Of a stretch of DNA of 64,000 nucleotides, positions 21,655 through 31,088 are shown in pieces. The stretch is from Azolla caroliniana (lineage: Eukaryota; Polypodiophyta): contig JBHGNT010000012.1 in the NCBI GenBank assembly GCA_043228905.1, positions 13,392,001 to 13,456,000 on the forward strand. Reading direction: 5' to 3'. The number at the start of each line of letters is the position of its first letter. The stretch's first letter is position 1. The notes below the pieces were generated by a model, which searched no databases, was not told the origin of the DNA, and saw nothing but the letters and a program-made list of their open reading frames with translations. Both the position numbers and the translations under genes were made by a program.

Positions 21655-22296
21655 CTAAAACTCCATCTTTTTTTGGGACAAGAGCTCCCTTGTGTTCCTT
21701 TCATGATTCGCAGGCACAGTTAGGAATTGGACGGATTTCCCTCCGCTTTGAATCTGAATTCGTGCAAAAGCCACACCGCTATCAAGCCCCTTCGTCTCCA
21801 TCTGTGATGCTGTGATAAAGGGTTTCCTGAGGATCACGGAGTGTGAGACCTCATCTTGCACGAAGAAATTTTGGCCTATCTTGACATCTCCGATCTTCAC
21901 CGTCACATCCGGACAAGCCGCAAATAGGTCTTTTGTTGCTTTAGTGGTTGCCCGGATCTTCCATCCATGATTAGTGTTAATAGGCCACTTCCCCTTCCAG
22001 TTGAACTCCTTGGAAATCAAGTTGATCTCCGATCCGTGATCAATCAATGCTAGTACGGGCTCCTTGATGTTTCCGATTCGGAGCAGAGTCTCCGTAGTTG
22101 CACGTGCCCAGTGTGGCCTTGTGTAGTGGGAGTTCGGTATTTCATCCTCCACTTTTGTGTCGTTCATTAGAATGGTGTTCGCATTCACCCTTGGAGCATT
22201 TTCCTCTGTATTTTGTCTTTTTCTCTTCACGAGATCCATAAGAAGATCATGGAACTCCTTCGCTATTCCGAGTAATTCCTGAAGCGAAAAATCCAC
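21655..22296 (-). CDS. Gypsy B1 retropepsin-like protease segment
   Basis: About 213 open residues contain EPVLALIDHGSEINLIS, a retropepsin-like active site (Asp in IDHGSE rather than DTGS), followed by IGQNFFVQDEVSHSVIL, a typical flap and second-half pattern. B2 has the same domain at 47300-47675 with IDHESEINLMS. The frame overlaps the end of gag by about 34 bases in the -1 phase, the arrangement used for programmed frameshifting in many retroelements; that use is inference here. It ends at a stop before the linker. Confidence 0.65.
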   Translation of the reverse strand: MDFSLQELLGIAKEFHDLLMDLVKRKRQNTEENAPRVNANTILMNDTKVEDEIPNSHYTRPHWARATTETLLRIGNIKEPVLALIDHGSEINLISKEFNWKGKWPINTNHGWKIRATTKATKDLFAACPDVTVKIGDVKIGQNFFVQDEVSHSVILRKPFITASQMETKGLDSGVAFARIQIQSGGKSVQFLTVPANHERNTRELLSQKKMEF

Positions 22297-23405
22297 CCGA
22301 CTATCAAGGATTCTCCCGTCTGTTGTTTGATGTCCAAAGCAAGTTTGAATGCTGGAATTGTTTTTCCTTTCCCCTTCCCTTCAAAGGTCCAGCTTTCCGG
22401 TGTCTTTGATGGTCCGGCCGCATCATCTGTGTGCCATCGTTTTTCATCCACATACACTTCATGCAATTGACATAGCGCATGTACGCTATTCTTATCTACG
22501 TGGCACTCCCAACCCGTAGCTTCCCGGATACATTCCGCGGCACTTCGGATTTCATCATGGTCGGCTTGCTTCGAAATTTCTACCACTTCCGGCCAAAAAG
22601 ATGCCTTTGCTATAGATGAATCCCCCACACGTAGTCCCGCGGTTGTCGCATAATTGTTTTTAGCCACAATCTCCTCCTCTAAGACCTTCTTCATGCTGTC
22701 TTTTTGGAAGTTCGGTCGGAGTGGCTTCCAAGAATCCATCAAATGAATCTGATTTCCCTTGTCGCAGATAAGATCCCGTCGTAACGCCTTCTTGTGCTCA
22801 TCGCAATCTCTCCGATCATGTTCGGTGTTATCGCACCATATGCATCGACAGTCCATGTACTTGGAACTTGTGGGACGGTCTTCCGTCTTCTTCACCATCG
22901 GGACTTTTAGATTCTCCATCTCCTTCAGAAATTGCTCCATTGTGGTTGCGTCAATTCCCTTCTCGGTCGTAGTCTCCCGAGCCCGCGGTTGATGGTCTTT
23001 CAATCCGGATCTCAGTTTCGGAATTGGTCCCGAAACCCTCTTTTCTTCATTAGCAAGCCATTGCCCCCTCTTTGTATATCGTGCGACAATATCTCGCACG
23101 TTATCCCATGTATTGGTGAGGCCACTCTCAATGGTCGAGTCCTCCAGAAGCACTCTAAGATCTTTCCAGTCCCGGACGTCCATGGCTCGTAGGAACGTGA
23201 TCACTTTGTCTGGTGCAAGGATAGCTTGATCTCTCACGGACAACCTCCCGAACCGACTTTCAAATGCTAAAAACACATCGAGAACCTTCATCCACTTATC
23301 CGGCGTTTCCACCCAATCTTTGAATCCTCTCCTCGTTGCCTTGGAAGAGTCCTCGATGGCGAACATGGTCTTTAGGGCCTCTTCAAATGCTTCCCATGTC
23401 GGATT
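22263..23405 (-). CDS. Gypsy B1 gag, main body
   Basis: The open minus-strand frame from the C2 insertion site to TAA/TGA at 22263 includes WMKVLDVFLAFESRFGRLS, ITFLRAMDVRDWKDLRVLL and a CCHC knuckle CIWCDNTEHDRRDC, then a long charged C-terminal part with EATGWECHVDKNSVHALC. It is the capsid and nucleocapsid region. Its N-terminus continues at 30085-30344 on the far side of copia C2, so this body has no start codon of its own. Confidence 0.75.
   Translation of the reverse strand, partial: NPTWEAFEEALKTMFAIEDSSKATRRGFKDWVETPDKWMKVLDVFLAFESRFGRLSVRDQAILAPDKVITFLRAMDVRDWKDLRVLLEDSTIESGLTNTWDNVRDIVARYTKRGQWLANEEKRVSGPIPKLRSGLKDHQPRARETTTEKGIDATTMEQFLKEMENLKVPMVKKTEDRPTSSKYMDCRCIWCDNTEHDRRDCDEHKKALRRDLICDKGNQIHLMDSWKPLRPNFQKDSMKKVLEEEIVAKNNYATTAGLRVGDSSIAKASFWPEVVEISKQADHDEIRSAAECIREATGWECHVDKNSVHALCQLHEVYVDEKRWHTDDAAGPSKTPESWTFEGKGKGKTIPAFKLALDIKQQTGESLIVGWIFRFRNYSE
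23401..23405. repeat. Target site duplication of copia C2 (left)
   Basis: GGATT here and at 30085-30089 flanks C2 exactly. Confidence 0.95.
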
Positions 23406-24196
23406 TGTTATAAACAGTGCTCGGCCACAACCGAGGAATAGGATCAACTCACAGAAATTGGGAAATACAAAGTGCACGAGGACAGTAGAGAGAAAAGGTA
23501 CACTGGAATTTTTACGTGGAAAACCCTAAATGGGAAAAACCACGGGAGTCCTCAAACTCCAACTATCACTATACACTGAGATGTACAATGGTGAAGCTAC
23601 AAGGCAACAACCTTGAGCTCACTGTCTTCGCCACAGGCGGCGGTAATACACAGAGGCGTCGACCTCTTCCTTTCTCTCTCTGTCTCTCTCGGCTGCTCTC
23701 ACTTCGCTCTCTCTCAGCTGAAAACATAAAATGAGCAACAACATTTAAACTGTTTGCCCTAAGTCATATTTATACACATATGACTTTCGGGCTATTTACA
23801 AATATAGCCTCAAGGGCTCTTGGCAAAACATATTCACAAATATGTCCCCGCATCCGGATCTCTCTCCGGGTACATTCGTCATCCGGCTCCGTTACCGGGG
23901 TCTTCAGCATCCGGCTCCGTAGCCAGGGTCTTCATCATCCGGCTCCGTAACCGGAACCGGGCTTGCCGTCATCCGGATCTCTCTCCGGGTACATTCGTCA
24001 TCCGGCTCCGTTACCGGGGTCTTCAGCATCCGGCTCCATAGCCAGGGTCTTCATCATCCGGCTCCGTAACCGGAACCGGGCTTGCCGTCATCCGGATCTC
24101 TCTCCGGCTACATTCGTCATCCGGCTCCGTAACCGCAACCGGGCTTGCCGTCATTCATCTCCGGACATCCCATCCGGAGGGACCGAAATCCCAACA
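23406..24196 (-). repeat. Copia C2 3' LTR
   Basis: In element orientation the LTR runs TGTTGGGATTTCGG to GTTTATAACA. Its U3 has tandem CCGG-rich units of the same type as C1 (23860-24170). Against the 5' LTR I see single-base differences near 23777, 24033 and 24108. Confidence 0.95.
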
Positions 24197-24206
24197 AACT
24201 CCCCCT

Positions 24207-25760
24207 TCACTTCGGCATGGGATGTCTCTCCAATCCGATCCTCTTCCGGCATGCTTCCAGCTTGTCGGGTGTGAGCACTTTGGTCAGCATATCTGAGCCG
24301 TTCTCGTCCGTGTGGATCTTCGTCAGCACGAACTCCTGGTCTTCTATCCTTTCCCGGATCCAGTGATATCTTCGCTGGATGTGCTTCGTCCGGGAGTGAT
24401 AGGCCGCGTTCTTTGCAAGGTGGATTGCACTCTGACTGTCGCAGTAGAGCCGGTACTCCTCCTGCCGGATACCGAGCTCTCTAATGAAGTCCTTCATCCA
24501 TATTATTTCCTTGCCGGCTTCTACAGCCGCCATGTACTCCGCCTCCGTGGTTGACAACGCAACCGTCTTCTGCAGTCTCGACTGCCATGAAACAGCTCCC
24601 CCTGCATACGTCATCACATACCCTGATGTGGACCGGCTGGTATCTGCATCAGCCGACATATCCGAATCGGTGAAGCCGTCGAGTTCGGGCTTGCCGGAGC
24701 CGATTCGGAGGCACACGTTTGCCGTGCCCTTCAGGTATCGGAGTATCCACTTGGCCGCGTTCCAATGCTCTTTGCCGGGATTGCTCATGTACCGGCTCAC
24801 CACTCCGACTGCATATCCTATGTCCGGTCTCGTACACACCATGGCGTACATCAAGCTCCCGACGGCTGAGGCATACGGCACTTTCATCATATCCTCCTTT
24901 TCAGCCTTTGTCTTGGGACTTTGCTTGCTGGACAGCTTGCAGTTTGCCGGGAGGGTCGATCCGACCGGTCTTGCTTCCGACATGTTGAACTGGTGAAGCA
25001 CCTTTGTCACGTACTTCTCCTGTGACAGCCACAACTGCTTCTTCTTCCGGTCCCGGATGATGTGCATCCCTAGTATTTGCCTCGCCGGACCCAGGTCCTT
25101 CATTGAGAAGGTTCGGTGAAGAGCCTTCTTCAGCATCCGTATCTTGACCTGGTCCCGTCCGACGATCAACATGTCGTCCACGTACAGGAGGAGTATTAGA
25201 AAGTCTCCTCCTTCGAACTTCTTCACAAACACGCAGTGGTCGGACTGCGTTTTGAGGTACCCTTCGTCGGTCATGAAGGAGTCGAACTTCCGGTACCATT
25301 GCCGGGGAGCCTGCTTCAGTCCGTAAAGGCTCCTCTTCAACCGGCATACCAGGTGCTCCTTCCCTTTCTTCTCGAATCCTTCCGGTTGCTGCATGTAGAT
25401 CTCTTCTTCGAGGTCACCGTGAAGGAATGCCGTCTTCACGTCCATCTGTTCTACCTCGAGGTCCATGCTTGCCGCTATGCTCAGCACCGTCCGGATGGAG
25501 GTCATCTTCACTACCGGGGCAAATATCTCGTCGAAGTCGACACCCTTCTTCTGCTGAAACCCCTTCACCACGATCCTGGCTTTGTATCTCGGGGGGTTTC
25601 CGGCATCTCCCGGTTTCAGCTTGAACACCCACTTGTTTCGAAGTGCCCGCTTTCCTTTCGGCAACTCCACAAGTTCATATGTGTGGTTCTCATGCAGGGA
25701 ATCCATCTCGTCCTGCATGGCACTCAACCACCTGCGGCTCTGGGTGTCATGTTTTGCTTC
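24207..25760 (-). CDS. Copia C2 reverse transcriptase-RNase H open frame
   Basis: About 510 open residues on the minus strand. RT motifs are NKWVFKLKPGDAG, DVKTAFLHGDLEEEIYM, YGLKQAPRQWYRK and an intact LLLYVDDMLIVG. RNase H follows with DGFTDSDMSADAD, STTEAEYMAAVEAGKEI, YCDSQSAIHLAKN and ENGSDMLTK. It stops at 24207 just before the purine tract. Upstream it is separated by a TAA (near 25760) from the preceding integrase segment; C1 has Glu at that codon. Without read-through, RT has no obvious start, although an ATG lies at 25727. Confidence 0.88.
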   Translation of the reverse strand, partial: EAKHDTQSRRWLSAMQDEMDSLHENHTYELVELPKGKRALRNKWVFKLKPGDAGNPPRYKARIVVKGFQQKKGVDFDEIFAPVVKMTSIRTVLSIAASMDLEVEQMDVKTAFLHGDLEEEIYMQQPEGFEKKGKEHLVCRLKRSLYGLKQAPRQWYRKFDSFMTDEGYLKTQSDHCVFVKKFEGGDFLILLLYVDDMLIVGRDQVKIRMLKKALHRTFSMKDLGPARQILGMHIIRDRKKKQLWLSQEKYVTKVLHQFNMSEARPVGSTLPANCKLSSKQSPKTKAEKEDMMKVPYASAVGSLMYAMVCTRPDIGYAVGVVSRYMSNPGKEHWNAAKWILRYLKGTANVCLRIGSGKPELDGFTDSDMSADADTSRSTSGYVMTYAGGAVSWQSRLQKTVALSTTEAEYMAAVEAGKEIIWMKDFIRELGIRQEEYRLYCDSQSAIHLAKNAAYHSRTKHIQRRYHWIRERIEDQEFVLTKIHTDENGSDMLTKVLTPDKLEACRKRIGLERHPMPK

Positions 25761-27552
25761 TTAAAAGCTCTCCGGCTCCCCCTCGTCGGTTAGCAGCACG
25801 TGCTCTGGTTCCGGAAATCTCCGGGGGGCCCTTCTCTCTCTTAGAGGATATCTCCGTTCCGGAGCTTCGGTAACCGGTTCTTTCGATTCTTCTTCATCCG
25901 AATCCATTTCGGGATCGGGGCCGGTTCCGGTATCATTTTCATCTTCTTCGGCCGGTTCTGTTTCTTCACCGTCTTCGGCCGGATCTTCGAGTGTTAACCG
26001 GTCCCTTGCCGGTCGGGACTGCTCCTCGTAGAGTTTATCCTCACCGGTCGACTTGGAGCTCTTCATCTTCTTCTCCGACTCCCAGTCGGCGAGTGTCTTG
26101 TTCTCCATGAAGATGATATCACGACTCCTGAATATCTTCTTGTCGACCGGGTCCCATACTCGGTAGCCGAACTCGTCGTCGCCGTAACCGAGGAATATGC
26201 ATGGCCGGGTCTTTGGATCTAACTTTCCTTTCCGGTCCTTTGCCACATGCACGTATGCGAGACACCCGAACACCTTCAGATGCCGGTAGGATACTTCCCT
26301 ACCGGTCCACACTCTCTGCGGCGTGTCTCCGTCCAAAGGTACTGAGGGTGATCTGTTTATCACGTATGTCGCCGTCGACATTGCCTCAGCCCAAAACCCC
26401 TTGGGTAATTTCGCATGTGCCAGCATACTCCGGACCCTCTCCATTATGGTCCGGTTCATCCTCTCGGCCAGCCCGTTTAGTTCCGGCGTCTTCGGCACAA
26501 TAAACTCGAGCCGGATTCCCTTCGAGCGACAGTACTCCTGGAACTGCCCCCGGTATTCCCCTCCGTTATCTCGGGGGGTTTCCGGCATCTCCCGGTTTCA
26601 GCTTGAACACCCACTTGTTTCGAAGTGCCCGCTTTCCTTTCGGCAACTCCACAAGTTCATATGTGTGGTTCTCATGCAGGGAATCCATCTCGTCCTGCAT
26701 GGCACTCAACCACCTGCGGCTCTGGGTGTCATGTTTTGCTTCTTAAAAGCTCTCCGGCTCCCCCTCGTCGGTTAGCAGCACGTGCTCTGGTTCCGGAAAT
26801 CTCCGGGGGGCCCTTCTCTCTCTTAGAGGATATCTCCGTTCCGGAGCTTCGGTAACCGGTTCTTTCGATTCTTCTTCATCCGAATCCATTTCGGGATCGG
26901 GGCCGGTTCCGGTATCATTTTCATCTTCTTCGGCCGGTTCTGTTTCTTCACCGTCTTCGGCCGGATCTTCGAGTGTTAACCGGTCCCTTGCCGGTCGGGA
27001 CTGCTCCTCGTAGAGTTTATCCTCACCGGTCGACTTGGAGCTCTTCATCTTCTTCTCCGACTCCCAGTCGGCGAGTGTCTTGTTCTCCATGAAGATGATA
27101 TCACGACTCCTGAATATCTTCTTGTCGACCGGGTCCCATACTCGGTAGCCGAACTCGTCGTCGCCGTAACCGAGGAATATGCATGGCAGGGTCTTTGGAT
27201 CTAACTTTCCTTTCCGGTCCTTTGCCACATGCACGTATGCGAGACACCCGAACACCTTCAGATGCCGGTAGGATACTTCCCTACCGGTCCACACTCTCTG
27301 CGGCGTGTCTCCGTCCAAAGGTACTGAGGGTGATCTGTTTATCACGTATGTCGCCGTCGACATTGCCTCAGCCCAAAACCCCTTGGGTAATTTCGCATGT
27401 GCCAGCATACTCCGGACCCTCTCCATTATGGTCCGGTTCATCCTCTCGGCCAGCCCGTTTAGTTCCGGCGTCTTCGGCACAATAAACTCGAGCCGGATTC
27501 CCTTCGAGCGACAGTACTCCTGGAACTGCCCCCGGTATTCCCCTCCGTTATC
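25589..27552 (-). repeat. 982-bp tandem duplication inside copia C2 pol
   Basis: Segments 25589-26570 and 26571-27552 are almost identical; one difference seen is Arg versus Leu in KTRPCIF/KTLPCIF (near 26213 and 27187). The breakpoints share TATC. The unit covers the integrase core, integrase C-terminus and start of RT. Because 982 is not a multiple of 3, the junction shifts frame. Confidence 0.93.
25761..26588 (-). pseudogene. Duplicated integrase segment of copia C2
   Basis: This second copy of the integrase portion has DNGGEYRGQFQEYC, NGLAERMNRTIMER and FGCLAYVHVAKDRKGK, followed by the acidic linker and RYPLRERRAPRRF. It begins at the duplication junction, lacks the first catalytic Asp region and is out of frame with the upstream gag-integrase frame. 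It ends in the same TAA as its partner. It is probably not expressed. Confidence 0.85.
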
Positions 27553-29262
27553 CGCTCGTATCGCTTTCAGCTTCTTGCCGGATTCCCTTTCCACTCTCGC
27601 GTGGAGTTCTTTGAAGACGCACAACACTTGGTCCTTTGTCTTCAACGGTGCCGTCCACAGCTTCCGGCTGTGATCATCAATGAATGTTACGAAGTACTGG
27701 GCTCCGCCATGTGACTTCGTTTCTACCTGACACACATCAGTGTGCACCAACTCCAATGGTGCGCTACGTCTCGTCGGTGGCCTTGAATGGAAGGAGGTTC
27801 GGTTCTGCTTACCGGCCAGGCAATCGGTGCACTTCTCCAGGTGCACATGCTTCACTGGAATAAGGTTGTCTTCTGCAAGCCTCTTCATCCCCTTCTCACT
27901 CATGTGGCACAGTCTCTTGTGCCACAGCTCACCGGCAGTGTCGGCTGCCACATTCAGCTCTTCCGGACATAACCAGGCATTCATCAGGTACAGTGTGTTG
28001 ACCTTCCGGGCCCGAGCCACTATCAAGCTCCCCTTGCTGAACTTCATGACACCGTTCCGGATGCTACCCGTGTAGCCTTCATCATCTAGCCTCCCGGCCG
28101 AGATCAGGTTCAATCGGACCTCCGGAACGTGTCGCACATCCTTCAGCAGCATCTTGCATCCGGTTGATGTCATCAGCCACACGTCTCCTATGCCGGCAAT
28201 CCGGCACGTACCTTCATTTCCCATCCGGACACAGCCGTGCTCACCGGCTGTGTAGGATGAGAAGTATTTCTTCTCCGGGGTCAGGTGGAACGACGCTCCG
28301 GAATCGACCACCCAGGTCATCTCTTCACCGGCAAGGTTCAGCTCCCTCTCTTCGGTAATGAGCATTATTTCTTCTTCACTTGCCGCGAGTGCCGTCGTTC
28401 CTTTCCGGTCCTGCCCTCGCCGATCCGGACCTCTCCGGTCCGTGGCTCCCCGGTATGCACCGTTTCTCTCCGGTGACTTCTTCGAATCGGTGTCGTCGGC
28501 TCCGTTGTCCTTTCGGTAATGCCGACAATTCTTCCGGAAGTGCCCCGGCTTCCCACAGTGGAAGCACGTGGGCCTTCCTCTTGACTGCGACCGGGTCCCC
28601 GACTTCTCCCGTCTTTGCGGACTCCGGTTCCATTGTCTTCCCCGATCCGATTCGGTAAGCAGCATCTTCGGATCGGAAACCGGTTCTTTATCTCTCCGAC
28701 GCGCTTCTTCGTTCAAAATGCTTGTCTTTACCGTTTGTAGAGACAAGTTATCTTCGGTGCAGGAGGTGCTGAGAGTCACCACCAAGTTCTCCCAGCTTTC
28801 CGGCAATGTACACATCAGAATGATGGCTTGCATTGCATCCTCCAACGGGAACTTGATCGCCGCAAGCTGGTTCACGAATCCCATGAACGTGCTCACGTGT
28901 TCCACCATATTCTCGCCGTCCCGGTACTTGAGGTTCACTATCTTCCTCATCAGGGAGGTCCGGTTCAACGCATTCTTCCTCTCGTAGAGGCCCGACAACT
29001 TCTTCCACATCTCATAGGCGTTCGTATCGTTCGCCACATGATGCAGGACACTTACATCGACATATTGCCGGATCGTCGCTACGGCTTTCCGGTTCAGGAG
29101 CTTCCACTCCGACTCTATTACCCCCTTGGGTATCTCGGCATTGTCGATCGGTTCGTACAGGTCTCGGACGATGAGAAGGTCTTCCATCTTTATCTTCCAG
29201 TCGGCGTAGTTCTGTGAGTTCAACACCATCATGCCCGGAGGTCCACTACCGCCGCCTTCCAT
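26743..29262 (-). CDS. Copia C2 gag-protease-integrase polyprotein
   Basis: The open frame of 839 residues starts at ATG 29262, 16 bases after the primer site. Gag (1-230) opens MEGGGSGPPGMMVLNSQNYA. A CCHC knuckle CFHCGKPGHFRKNC lies at 233-246. Protease has MTWVVDSGASFHL (active Asp 320). The GAG-pre-integrase site has WHKRLCHMSEKG and CTDCLAGKQ. Integrase has HTDVCQVE, RADNGGEYRG and GLAERMNRT (D-D-E). The C-terminal acidic linker leads to PESF and a TAA, where C1 reads PESFEEAK. A normal copia polyprotein would continue into RT, so this one is truncated or relies on read-through. Confidence 0.92.
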   Translation of the reverse strand: MEGGGSGPPGMMVLNSQNYADWKIKMEDLLIVRDLYEPIDNAEIPKGVIESEWKLLNRKAVATIRQYVDVSVLHHVANDTNAYEMWKKLSGLYERKNALNRTSLMRKIVNLKYRDGENMVEHVSTFMGFVNQLAAIKFPLEDAMQAIILMCTLPESWENLVVTLSTSCTEDNLSLQTVKTSILNEEARRRDKEPVSDPKMLLTESDRGRQWNRSPQRREKSGTRSQSRGRPTCFHCGKPGHFRKNCRHYRKDNGADDTDSKKSPERNGAYRGATDRRGPDRRGQDRKGTTALAASEEEIMLITEERELNLAGEEMTWVVDSGASFHLTPEKKYFSSYTAGEHGCVRMGNEGTCRIAGIGDVWLMTSTGCKMLLKDVRHVPEVRLNLISAGRLDDEGYTGSIRNGVMKFSKGSLIVARARKVNTLYLMNAWLCPEELNVAADTAGELWHKRLCHMSEKGMKRLAEDNLIPVKHVHLEKCTDCLAGKQNRTSFHSRPPTRRSAPLELVHTDVCQVETKSHGGAQYFVTFIDDHSRKLWTAPLKTKDQVLCVFKELHARVERESGKKLKAIRADNGGEYRGQFQEYCRSKGIRLEFIVPKTPELNGLAERMNRTIMERVRSMLAHAKLPKGFWAEAMSTATYVINRSPSVPLDGDTPQRVWTGREVSYRHLKVFGCLAYVHVAKDRKGKLDPKTLPCIFLGYGDDEFGYRVWDPVDKKIFRSRDIIFMENKTLADWESEKKMKSSKSTGEDKLYEEQSRPARDRLTLEDPAEDGEETEPAEEDENDTGTGPDPEMDSDEEESKEPVTEAPERRYPLRERRAPRRFPEPEHVLLTDEGEPESF

Positions 29263-29278
29263 TTTCTGTGTTACCGTC

Positions 29279-29290
29279 GCTCTGATACCA
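29279..29290 (-). promoter_or_regulatory. Primer binding site of copia C2
   Basis: The minus-strand TGGTATCAGAGC lies three bases downstream of the 5' LTR and matches initiator-methionine tRNA. Confidence 0.93.
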
Positions 29291-29293
29291 AAT

Positions 29294-30084
29294 TGTTATA
29301 AACAGTGCTCGGCCACAACCGAGGAATAGGATCAACTCACAGAAATTGGGAAATACAAAGTGCACGAGGACAGTAGAGAGAAAAGGTACACTGGAATTTT
29401 TACGTGGAAAACCCTAAATGGGAAAAACCACGGGAGTCCTCAAACTCCAACTATCACTATACACTGAGATGTACAATGGTGAAGCTACAAGGCAACAACC
29501 TTGAGCTCACTGTCTTCGCCACAGGCGGCGGTAATACACAGAGGCGTCGACCTCTTCCTTTCTCTCTCTGTCTCTCTCGGCTGCTCTCACTTCGCTCTCT
29601 CTCAGCTGAAAACATAAAATGAGCAACAACATTTAAACTGTTTGCCCTAAGTCATATTTATACACGTATGACTTTCGGGCTATTTACAAATATAGCCTCA
29701 AGGGCTCTTGGCAAAACATATTCACAAATATGTCCCCGCATCCGGATCTCTCTCCGGGTACATTCGTCATCCGGCTCCGTTACCGGGGTCTTCAGCATCC
29801 GGCTCCGTAGCCAGGGTCTTCATCATCCGGCTCCGTAACCGGAACCGGGCTTGCCGTCATCCGGATCTCTCTCCGGGTACATTCGTCATCCGGCTCCGTT
29901 ACCGGGGTCTTCAGCATCCGGCTCCGTAGCCAGGGTCTTCATCATCCGGCTCCGTAACCGGAACCGGGCTTGCCGTCATCCGGATCTCTCTCCGGGTACA
30001 TTCGTCATCCGGCTCCGTAACCGCAACCGGGCTTGCCGTCATTCATCTCCGGACATCCCATCCGGAGGGACCGAAATCCCAACA
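29294..30084 (-). repeat. Copia C2 5' LTR
   Basis: This 791-bp LTR is nearly identical to 23406-24196. On the minus strand a TATA-like TATAAATATGACTTAGG lies near 29645-29662. It is followed on the right by the GGATT duplication at 30085-30089. Confidence 0.95.
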
Positions 30085-30344
30085 GGATTCTGTTGTCGTA
30101 TCCCGTGGATACTCCCTTGAAGCCCGTCTGTAGCCACCCGATTGAAGGATGTCACTTGCAATCCTTCCGATATTCCACACCGTAGTATTTCTGCCTTGTA
30201 ATCCTGCAAATATCGCGACACATCTTTCCCGTTGAATTGCCCGTTCCGTTGCACGAGCTACTCAACTGTCGTTGCAATCTCCGACATCGAGCGTTGTTCT
30301 TGTAGCATCCGCTCAAACATCACCATCATATTGTTAGTCTCCAT
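30085..30344 (-). pseudogene. Gypsy B1 gag N-terminus
   Basis: Reading leftward from an ATG at about 30344 the frame gives METNNMMVMFERMLQEQRS, a TAG near 30259, then QRNGQFNGKDVSRYLQDYKAE, which matches the gag start of B2 (FNGKDVTSYLEAYKAKM at about 46510). It continues across copia C2 into 23405. One stop interrupts it. Further right, to 30580, lies B1 leader or LTR sequence that I could not delimit. Confidence 0.7.
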
Positions 30345-30580
30345 CTCCTTGCCACCCGTGTTCACATCGGGTTCACCACTTGTGTCATGCCTTTCGACGT
30401 CGGATCGTTATGTGAGTCGGGTGGGAACCGCTGGGGTTTTGGACTAGGAGAAAGAAGAATATGAGATAAGGCTCCTTATGAATGGATCGCAAGAAAGAGA
30501 TATATTTGAAGGAAGATATGAAACTTGTGAATCCCACGAGTACAGTGTATTAATTGATGCTTAGAATGTAAGAGAGAAAT
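30345..30580 (-). other. Gypsy B1 upstream sequence, boundaries unclear
   Basis: No coding region is visible. A 13-base GTGAATCCCACGA at 30527-30539 recurs in the same orientation at 41746-41758, on the other side of the central transposon, with loosely similar bases after it. This suggests that both flanks belong to related sequence. Confidence 0.4.
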
Positions 30581-30605
30581 GGGTAAAAGCATGCGAGTGG
30601 AAACA
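30581..30605 (+). repeat. Left terminal inverted repeat
   Basis: It begins GGGTAAAAGC and ends GCATGCGAGTGGAAACA. It pairs with 41704-41728 with one mismatch (A versus G at the fifth base). Confidence 0.75.
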
Positions 30606-30831
30606 CTATTATAGCTAATTAGCTACTAAAATGGCCATAGCTAATTAGCTATTTGTTTAGCTAGTCTTTATTGTGGGAAAATCAAATATTTGAAAAACTA
30701 ATTTATGAAAAAACTCAAATATTTGAACTTCTGTTTCAGACGTAGTGGAACTTGGGGAATATCACCATCATCTAAGGTCGACTTCAATGTCATCAATTTC
30801 CTGTTTAGCCTAAGTCTAATTTTGAACGCAG

Positions 30832-31088
30832 ATGGAGTACTCAGAGCACGAACGCAGACGTAGCTCCCGCAACAGCAAAAAATCGACATTGCAGATTGAG
30901 AGCTACAACACAGAACCCGCTCGATCATCGTCCAGGTATGTTTCAGTTACAGAAACCCCAAACATTTGTTTTTTCTTTTTGACTACTGTCTGAACTTTGG
31001 TGCCGATTCATATTTCCCCAAAATCGAATAGGGCGAAGTCCTTGGAGTCCCATACAAGGATGTCTCGCAAATCGGGGAGTAGCAACAG
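30832..31088 (+). other. Possible 5' exons of the RING-FCP1 gene
   Basis: Two candidate exons, 30832-30935 and 31032-31088, have good donors (CAG/GTATGT, CAG/GTGTGT) and an acceptor (AATAG). The first begins with ATG and would encode Ser/Arg-rich sequence (MEYSEHERRRSSRNSKKS). They do not join the main frame in phase, so they may be 5' untranslated exons with a short upstream frame. Confidence 0.4.

Larger units (their letters stand above)
23406..30084 (-). mobile_element. Copia C2, young full-length Ty1/copia element inside gypsy B1
   Basis: This 6,679-bp minus-strand element has two 791-bp LTRs in which I see about three substitutions. It has a primer site (29279-29290), a purine tract (24197-24208), long open frames and a perfect GGATT target duplication. 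It has an internal 982-bp tandem duplication and one in-frame stop, described separately. It is the youngest retroelement in the window and is a close relative of C1. Confidence 0.97.
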
